From a bacterium (lineage in GTDB: Bacteria > Patescibacteriota > Patescibacteriia > Magasanikbacterales > GWA2-37-8), in contig JAKANM010000004.1 in assembly GCA_021812425.1 (NCBI GenBank), positions 1-34,585 of the forward strand: DNA of 34,585 nucleotides, read 5' to 3'. The notes beneath the pieces were generated by a model. It saw nothing but the letters and a program-made list of their open reading frames with translations, did not search any database and had not been told where the DNA came from. Every line of letters starts with the position of its first letter. The stretch's first letter is position 1. Both the position numbers and the translations under genes were made by a program. Positions 31,855 to 34,585 of this stretch are shown one piece after another.

Positions 31855-32253
31855 ATGAGGCATAAGATTGGCTTTATTAGAAATATTTTCTCTTCTCGCG
31901 CATTTTTTTTGGCGGGGGTCGTGATTTTGTTAATTCTTGGCGTGGCTTACCTTAGGGCCTATTATCAAAATAATCAAATTCAGGAAGAAATTAGACAAAT
32001 GCTCGATGAATCTGCAAGAATAGAAAATAAAAACGCCGAACTGCGCGCCTTACTCGAAAGAGTGAAGCAAACTGATTACGTCGAGGAGAAAGCCCGGACC
32101 GAACTTGGGTTAATTAAGGCAGGCGAGAATGAAACGATTATTCTGGGTAGCCGTCCGATATCTAGTAGTGGACAGACAGAAACGACTATGTTAAAATCTA
32201 AACGTCTTTCCAACCCACATGAGTGGTGGAATTATTTCTTTAATCATAAGTAA
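31855..32253 (+). CDS. FtsB/DivIC-like septum formation initiator
   Basis: A single N-terminal membrane helix (about residues 15-36, SRAFFLAGVVILLILGVAYL) is followed by a coiled coil (QIQEEIRQMLDESARIENKNAELRALLERV) and the element DYVEEKARTELGLIKAGE. That order and the 'E-x-x-A-R-x-E-L-G' signature are typical of FtsB/DivIC, which bridges the divisome to septal peptidoglycan synthesis. The C terminus carries NPHEWWNYFF. A TATACT box at 31834-31839 suggests its own promoter. Length 132 is normal. Confidence 0.8.
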   Translation: MRHKIGFIRNIFSSRAFFLAGVVILLILGVAYLRAYYQNNQIQEEIRQMLDESARIENKNAELRALLERVKQTDYVEEKARTELGLIKAGENETIILGSRPISSSGQTETTMLKSKRLSNPHEWWNYFFNHK

Positions 32254-32257
32254 TAGC

Positions 32258-32279
32258 TATATGGGCTTCGCCTCATATA
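32258..32279 (+). repeat. Hairpin after the FtsB-like gene
   Basis: TATATG (32258-32263) and CATATA (32274-32279) enclose GGCTTCGCC, giving an eight-pair stem with a TTCG-centred loop. The word GGCTTCGCCTC is shared with the GC-rich island at 11388. No T tract follows directly. Confidence 0.45.
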
Positions 32280-32291
32280 TTTATTCTCATT

Positions 32292-32340
32292 CGCTCGGAA
32301 TTAAATTAAAACATTTAATTTAATCCGCTCACTTATTTTA
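32292..32340 (+). repeat. REP-like palindromic element, copy B
   Basis: An 11-bp perfect inverted repeat (32300-32310 with 32314-32324), extended by GG/CC after one bulge, lies between CGCTCGGAA on the left and CGCTCACTTATTTTA on the right. The flanks match copy A at 5119-5163 while the palindrome itself differs. Confidence 0.5.
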
Positions 32341-32348
32341 TTTCGAAT

Positions 32349-33389
32349 ATGAACGCATTATCGGTGAAACAGTTAGGAGAGAAAATTAAGGCAATGGCGC
32401 AAAAAAAATTTACGAAAAATCAAAAAGTTTTTCTAGCCGGTTTTTTCGGTTTTTTGGGATTAGTGTTAGTCATAGGTCTTGGAGTCGGTGTCTATCGCGT
32501 TTATGCGAAGACCAAAACGGATCGTTTTACTATGGCGGTCGCGTCGGTACTTCGATTGCCGATAGCGAAGGTTAACGGTGTTCCGGTACTGTATACCGAT
32601 TATATGGATGACCTTCGGGCGATTACGGTGATGCGTGATTACGATAAGGCAAATAATGGCCAAGCGGCCTCTCTTACCGATGAAAAATTATCGGATCAGG
32701 TGCTGTTTCGCCAGGTTAATAATATTTTGATAAATGCGCTGGCGAGAAAGAATAACGTGACCGTCGAAGCGAAAGATATTGAAAAAGTAAAAACTAACGT
32801 GTTGGAAAAGGAATTTCAGTCTCTTGCCGCCGCCGAGAAGGCGATCCGGGATCGTTACGGCTGGTCGCTCACGGTATTTGAGAAGAAGGTGATCGTGCCG
32901 TTTGTTTTACAAGGCAAGCTGACGGAAAAAATTAAAAATGATTCTGCTAATAAAGAACAGCTTAAGGCGCGGGCGCAAAAAGTTCTTGATGAGATTAAGG
33001 GTGGTGGGGATTTCGCGACTTTAGCCCAAAAGTATGGTGAGGATGGAACCTCCCAACGAGGAGGGGATTTAGGTTGGTTTGCGAAAGGGGAGATGGTGCC
33101 GGAATTTGAAAGTGTCGCATTCGCGCTAAAAAAAGGAGAATTATCTCCAAACCTAGTCGAAACACGTTACGGTTTTCATATTCTCCAGGTGGAAGACACG
33201 AAAACGGAAAAATCCAAGGATGCGAAAGGTAAATCAATCACAAAGGCATCCGTGAAAGCACGGCATATCCTTTTCATGTTCCCGGCTCTTGATCGTCTGC
33301 TTAGTGACAATCTGAAAAACGCCACCATTAATGTTTACGGCAAGGTTCACAATCCGTTCGCGGACTTATTGAAAACTCCTAATAAGTAA
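32349..33389 (+). CDS. Membrane-anchored parvulin-type peptidyl-prolyl isomerase
   Basis: Extracytoplasmic folding factor of the PrsA/SurA type. One N-terminal membrane helix (about residues 27-50, VFLAGFFGFLGLVLVIGLGVGVY) is followed by a SurA-N-like helical chaperone region. A parvulin domain follows at about residues 205-285, with GGGDFATLAQKYGEDGTSQRGGDLGWF and GYGFHILQ-like RYGFHILQVED. The 60-residue C-terminal tail is unusual and partly repeats the domain motif (KARHILFMFP). The ATG at 32349 is used; an ATG at 32394 with AAGG close upstream is an alternative. It follows REP-like copy B. Confidence 0.85.
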   Translation: MNALSVKQLGEKIKAMAQKKFTKNQKVFLAGFFGFLGLVLVIGLGVGVYRVYAKTKTDRFTMAVASVLRLPIAKVNGVPVLYTDYMDDLRAITVMRDYDKANNGQAASLTDEKLSDQVLFRQVNNILINALARKNNVTVEAKDIEKVKTNVLEKEFQSLAAAEKAIRDRYGWSLTVFEKKVIVPFVLQGKLTEKIKNDSANKEQLKARAQKVLDEIKGGGDFATLAQKYGEDGTSQRGGDLGWFAKGEMVPEFESVAFALKKGELSPNLVETRYGFHILQVEDTKTEKSKDAKGKSITKASVKARHILFMFPALDRLLSDNLKNATINVYGKVHNPFADLLKTPNK

Positions 33390-33409
33390 TTTCTTCAAAA
33401 GAGGGATAC

Positions 33410-33435
33410 GCGGGTATACTGTGAGGTATACCCGC
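33410..33435 (+). promoter_or_regulatory. Hairpin and -10 box upstream of tRNA-Gly
   Basis: GCGGGTATAC (33410-33419) and GTATACCCGC (33426-33435) are perfect inverted repeats with loop TGTGAG. TATACT at 33415-33420 is a good -10 box, with only a weak -35. The right arm is also complementary to the 5' end of the tRNA. Confidence 0.6.
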
Positions 33436-33439
33436 TCAT

Positions 33440-33513
33440 GCGGGTATAGTATAGTGGTAATATGTATCCTTCCCAAGGATAAGCGACGGGTTCGATTCCC
33501 GTTACCCGCTCCA
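33440..33513 (+). tRNA. tRNA-Gly (anticodon CCC), CCA encoded
   Basis: A complete cloverleaf on the plus strand. Acceptor GCGGGTA/TACCCGC, anticodon stem TATCC/GGATA with loop TTCCCAA (CCC), T-arm ACGGGTTCGATTCCCGT, discriminator T and an encoded CCA. It is the only tRNA in the window with CCA in the gene. Confidence 0.93.
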
Positions 33514-33542
33514 AGACAAAAAATCAAAATGTTTTGTCTTGG
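33511..33542 (+). other. Hairpin that incorporates the tRNA-Gly CCA end
   Basis: CCAAGACAAAA (33511-33521) and TTTTGTCTTGG (33532-33542) form a perfect 11-bp stem with a ten-base loop. Its first three bases are the CCA of the tRNA. Without a following T tract it is probably a processing structure or weak terminator. Confidence 0.55.
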
Positions 33543-33592
33543 AGTATATTTACAACAAAGCTCGAACTTATTTTACCGAAAATTCCTGAAAA

Positions 33593-33829
33593 AATCCAAT
33601 TTGCTCCGCCCCGCCGCCAGCCGCCGCAAAGCTGCGGCCTGCCTCGCAGAAAAATTTTCTCTGCATTTTTTATTTTGCGCGCGCCAGATTTCTTCTTCTA
33701 AAAGGAAAAGAAAATTTTTCTGCTCGGCTCCGCGCTCAATCGCGCGAGGCGGCTGGGCTACGCTCGGGCGGCTCGGCATCCCCCCCCTTGAACCCCCCTG
33801 CCGAGCCGCCATCGTTTGGAATCCAATTT
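33593..33829. repeat. GC-rich palindromic island flanked by 10-bp direct repeats
   Basis: The 10-mer AATCCAATTT occurs at 33593-33602 and 33820-33829 as direct repeats. Between them are mostly GC-rich, repetitive words and several inverted repeats. The best is an 11-bp perfect one (33767-33777 with 33800-33810) around C-runs. There is no convincing gene: open frames across it are low complexity on both strands. Bases 33543-33592 and 33830-33855 show nothing else. Confidence 0.55.
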
Positions 33830-33855
33830 TTTCGGCGGGCTAAAATTAGAGACAC

Positions 33856-34479
33856 TTAACAAGCAAATTCTCCTTCGCCGCATGGCGATGGCGCTTCGCG
33901 TTGCGTTGGAACTCCGGGCTCTTTGCCTTTCCAGATATAATCTTCCGGTTTGACTGTTTTCCATTCATGCTCGTGGTTCCAGAGCGTCCAGAAATGCCGC
34001 CATTCATTCCAGCCGATGCCAAGAGTTTTAACATAAATGTCGTTTTCCGCAAGCATCTTCCCGATTTTTCTTCCGGTCATGCAAGGCATGCTGTAGCAGT
34101 AAGTGATGATTTCTTTGCCGGGATTCTTTTCTATGAGTTCTCGAAATTGGCGCACAATTCTGTCTTTTTCTTGGTAAGCGGAGGTGTTCGGATCGGTATA
34201 GGCGGAGATGCTGACCGCGCCGATAATATGTTCCCGCTCATACTCTTGGGGGCTACGAAGGTCAACAAGCACATAGTTCTGGTCTCCCTTATCCATGCTT
34301 CTCCTCAAGCTGTGAGGGCTGACATGCGCCGCGTTTTCAGCCAAGTAAAATTCTTTAATCAGTTCATTCTCGGTTGGTTTTGACGGTTTTTGAAGCGACT
34401 GAAATGTAAAAGTTGCGCCGCTTCCGACCACTGCTCCGATGATTGCGGACAATATCGCGATTTTTATGATTTGATTCAT
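33856..34479 (-). CDS. Membrane-anchored rhodanese-domain protein
   Basis: A 207-residue envelope rhodanese. Residues about 6-24 form an N-terminal membrane helix or signal (IAILSAIIGAVVGSGATF). The domain shows YVLVDLRSPQEYEREHIIGAVSI and the active-site loop TYCYSMPCMTGRKIGKML, with two candidate cysteines. WNEWRHFW and other aromatic blocks follow. The last residues (TQREAPSPCGEGEFAC) are encoded by GC-rich sequence like the neighbouring island, so the C terminus may have been extended by repeat sequence. Rhodaneses transfer sulfur or bind phosphate-like groups; the substrate is unknown. Confidence 0.82.
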   Translation of the reverse strand: MNQIIKIAILSAIIGAVVGSGATFTFQSLQKPSKPTENELIKEFYLAENAAHVSPHSLRRSMDKGDQNYVLVDLRSPQEYEREHIIGAVSISAYTDPNTSAYQEKDRIVRQFRELIEKNPGKEIITYCYSMPCMTGRKIGKMLAENDIYVKTLGIGWNEWRHFWTLWNHEHEWKTVKPEDYIWKGKEPGVPTQREAPSPCGEGEFAC

Positions 34480-34511
34480 AGGTTGTATATTAATTTGTAA
34501 GTTAAACTAGC

Positions 34512-34559
34512 GTTGTATACAGTTCTGAAGTAAAATAATTACTTCTAAACTGTAACAAC
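34512..34559. promoter_or_regulatory. Large interrupted palindrome upstream of the rhodanese gene
   Basis: Arms GTTGT, ACAGTT and GAAGTAA (34512-34533) are mirrored by TTACTTC, AACTGT and ACAAC (34539-34559), giving 18 paired bases with short mismatches and a five-base centre. It lies about 35-80 bases before the rhodanese start. An operator is the likeliest role, but a terminator or element end is possible. Confidence 0.45.
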
Positions 34560-34585
34560 TATGGTGATACACAAACGAACGAGGT

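Noticed and set aside
33421-33843. A 140-residue open frame downstream of the PPIase gene
   Set aside because: It runs through tRNA-Gly and the GC-rich island. Composition is low complexity and it has no recognisable domain.
1-34585. CRISPR array, rRNA genes, transposase or integrase
   Set aside because: No regularly spaced direct repeats, no rRNA-like stretches and no recombinase motifs were seen in either strand.
1-34585. Avoidance of RGATCY or GGATCC sites in the window
   Set aside because: Such sites are present (for example near 187, 12418, 15667, 19500, 28472 and 30943), so no avoidance can be argued from this length, and the exact recognition site is unknown.

Overview
The window looks like a piece of a Patescibacteria (CPR) chromosome. 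This is an inference from content: densely packed plus-strand gene runs with 1-10 nt overlaps, a PilT-type ATPase, a translin-family protein, a compact MurE-like ligase, a stand-alone GIY-YIG gene, scattered single tRNA genes and many promoters with little or no leader. Genes stop normally at TGA, TAA and TAG, so there is no sign of UGA recoding as in Gracilibacteria. I cannot assign a lineage below phylum.

Layout. 1-2500: a membrane-anchored thioredoxin-fold protein, a small YtxH-like protein and a bifunctional phosphoglucose/phosphomannose isomerase. 2502-7369: four family-2 glycosyltransferases and a sugar-1-phosphate nucleotidyltransferase, a surface polysaccharide cluster. 7391-8593: a membrane protein of unknown function, closed by a terminator. 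8689-11274: an AT-rich type II restriction-modification island. 11388-12111: a tRNA-Pro locus with two intact tRNA-Pro genes, a GIY-YIG gene, a broken tRNA-Pro and a GC-rich palindromic island. 12233-15663: an unknown small gene, an ABC-F ATPase, and an SDR/NadE-like operon. 15732-23024: PilT-like ATPase, CCA-adding enzyme, and a MacA/MacB-type exporter with two permeases. 23512-27687: dnaG, rpoD, murG. 27732-29258: a structured intergenic segment, an OMP-decarboxylase-like gene, a small gene and tRNA-Lys. 29341-33389: translin-like, MurE-like, a PH-domain-like membrane protein, an FtsB/DivIC-like protein and a parvulin PPIase. 33415-34559: tRNA-Gly with paired hairpins, a second GC-rich island and a membrane-anchored rhodanese.

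The most interesting system is the restriction-modification island. Its methyltransferase carries a complete LexA at its N terminus: winged helix, Ala-Gly cleavage site and Ser/Lys dyad at E. coli-like positions. It is fused in one frame to an m4C-type methyltransferase. Convergent to it lie a BglII-family endonuclease with the D-X8-E-X-Q active site and an XRE-type controller gene, whose start is preceded by two overlapping copies of a perfect dyad. This suggests, but does not prove, that modification is controlled by the DNA-damage response, including damage caused by the partner nuclease.

A second theme is that the tRNA loci carry GC-rich palindromic sequence: an insertion in a tRNA-Pro anticodon loop, an island bounded by inverted tRNA-end-like pieces, and an island between 10-bp direct repeats. 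A third is that five small minus-strand units carry clear ribosome binding sites, and most have consensus promoters and their own terminators, unlike the plus-strand core genes, several of which appear leaderless.
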